In this document: positions 63,061-64,000 of the stretch, in pieces | Layout: every line of letters begins with the position of its first letter | How positions within the stretch are numbered: the first letter of the stretch is position 1 | NCBI RefSeq assembly: GCF_027460065.1 | Contig: NZ_JAPYZZ010000017.1 | Coordinates: 45,226-109,225 of the forward strand | Reading direction: 5' to 3' | Source: Martinezella rhizogenes | GTDB taxonomy: Bacteria > Pseudomonadota > Alphaproteobacteria > Rhizobiales > Rhizobiaceae | DNA: 64,000 bases | Notes under the pieces: model-generated | Databases searched by the model: none | What the model was told of the DNA's origin: nothing | The model's input: only the letters and a program-made list of their open reading frames with translations | Made by a program: the position numbers and the translations under genes

Positions 63061-63210
63061 GACGGACCGGAGGTTGTCGTTCTACGCGTAATTACCTCTC
63101 ATTGTTGAATTTAAGACTTGAACGAGAGACTGAATGCACCTCCCGCGAAACCGTTCGTTTCTGTCAAGCCGTGATCTGGAATGTGTGAAATGGAAGGCTT
63201 CATTGGCGAC

Positions 63211-63789
63211 ATGACAAGGATCTGTTACGCGCGCGTTTCAACGGTTGACCAGCATCTTGATTTACAGAGAAACGCACTACGTCTGGCGGGATGTAACCGT
63301 ATATTCGAAGATCACGGCGTGTCGGGAAGCGATGAACAGCGTAGCGGTTTATCCTCCATGCTGAAGGCGCTTCGGCGTGGTGATGTCTTGATTGTATGGC
63401 GGCTCGATCGCCTTGGACGCTCTCTCACCCATTTGATATCCATGGTCGAAACCCTAAAGCGCCGTGGTATCTGTTTCATTTCGCTGACGGAGAGCATCGA
63501 CACATCGTCCGCAGGCGGCCAGTTGATATTCCACATTCTCGCGGCACTTGCGGAATTCGAGAAGTCGCTGATCCGCGAGCGGACTATCGCGGGCATTGCT
63601 GCCGCGAAAGCACGAGGTAAATTACCTGGGCGGCGGCCTGCGCTGACCGAGATGCAATGCAGGGAAATCCGTATTGTGTTGAATACAGGCGTATCGGTGC
63701 GGGAGGTCGCTCGAAAGTACAACGTTCATCCTCGAACGGTCGTCCGGGGGATTGAACTGCCCCCCATTTCGACCGGACAGTCGGCATAA
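63211..63789 (+). CDS. Serine recombinase (Tn3-type resolvase/invertase)
   Basis: The product of about 192 aa has the resolvase catalytic domain: YARVSTVDQHLDLQRNAL with the nucleophilic Ser, VWRLDRLGRSLTHLI and the long helix ILAALAEFEKSLIRERTIAG, followed by a Hin-type HTH (LNTGVSVREVARKYNVHPRTVVRG). Start may be 63181, 63190 or 63211. It may belong with the Tn3-family transposase at the left edge if the molecule is circular, but no res site was identified. Confidence 0.88.
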   Translation: MTRICYARVSTVDQHLDLQRNALRLAGCNRIFEDHGVSGSDEQRSGLSSMLKALRRGDVLIVWRLDRLGRSLTHLISMVETLKRRGICFISLTESIDTSSAGGQLIFHILAALAEFEKSLIRERTIAGIAAAKARGKLPGRRPALTEMQCREIRIVLNTGVSVREVARKYNVHPRTVVRGIELPPISTGQSA

Positions 63790-63825
63790 GCAGAAAGGCT
63801 CAAGCACAGGCTTGAGGACAGGCTT

Positions 63826-64000
63826 ATGTCTAACGAGTATCGACACGTTGAATTGCTGACGGGTGATGTTCGCCGTAGGCGGTGGACAACCGAGCAAAAG
63901 CTGACAATCATTGAGCAGAGTTTCGAACCCGGCGAGACGGTATCTTCGACCGCTCGCCGTCATGGCGTCGCGCCCAATTTGCTTTATCGGTGGCGCAGGC
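63826..64000 (+). mobile_element. IS3-type OrfA, 5' part (cut by window edge)
   Basis: The 58 codons present (MSNEYRHVELLTGDVRRRRW, then SSTARRHGVAPNLLYRWRR) form the HTH of an IS3-family (IS2-like) OrfA. It starts 37 bp after the resolvase gene. The rest of the element is outside the window. Confidence 0.75.

Overview
The window is part of a large conjugative plasmid from the Rhizobiales (Rhizobium/Agrobacterium type). The evidence is a repABC replicon with a counter-transcribed RNA, a Ti-plasmid-style traI-trb mating-pair operon, a traR/traM quorum-sensing pair, and a traHBFA-oriT-traCDG transfer block whose oriT matches the Ti/RSF1010 nick-region type. Both window edges carry pieces of mobile elements: a Tn3-family transposase tail on the left, and a serine resolvase plus an IS3-type OrfA on the right.

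Layout. 0.4-4.1 kb: repC, repB and repA on the minus strand, with an antisense RNA between repB and repC. 4.1-15.6 kb: divergent from repA, traI (AHL synthase), trbBCDEJ(K)LFGHI and traR. Two near-identical 18-bp dyads (candidate tra boxes) sit between repA and traI, and a third lies beside oriT. 15.9-18.1 kb: small membrane or hypothetical genes, the TraR antiactivator gene traM and an XRE regulator. 18.4-24.1 kb: an RNA-repair/Ro module made of rtcB, a six-unit array of Y-RNA-like elements, a TROVE/Ro60 protein, a sigma-54-like promoter and divergent rtcR. 24.5-26.9 kb: a nucleotidyltransferase-fold gene behind a 31-bp perfect palindrome, and a vapBC-type toxin-antitoxin pair. 26.9-35.7 kb: tra genes around oriT. 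36.1-40.4 kb: a GntR regulator, a second AHL circuit (luxR, luxI and a small coupled gene) and two lipoproteins. 40.5-46.1 kb: a phosphonate operon (PEP mutase, aminotransferase, cytidylyltransferase-like protein, CDP-alcohol phosphotransferase, second aminotransferase, methyltransferase). 46.1-51.3 kb: a convergent HpcH/HpaI aldolase and a sugar-type ABC importer. 51.6-64 kb: IS debris, a truncated DMT transporter, an orphan RES protein and a patchwork of small hypothetical genes.

Two systems stand out. First, the DNA between the Ro60 gene and rtcB reads on the minus strand as six tandem RNAs. Each has the same pair of complementary end strands around a conserved internal loop. Two (units A and D) carry a complete circularly permuted tRNA: T arm, acceptor stem closed by a loop, D arm and an anticodon stem that opens into the Y stem. 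The other four show partial or complete loss of that module. Second, the phosphonate operon has no visible phosphonopyruvate decarboxylase and joins a cytidylyltransferase-like protein to a membrane CDP-alcohol transferase. This suggests a CMP-activated phosphonate, perhaps derived from phosphonoalanine, moved to a lipid. All functional statements are from reading the sequence; no database search or folding program was run.
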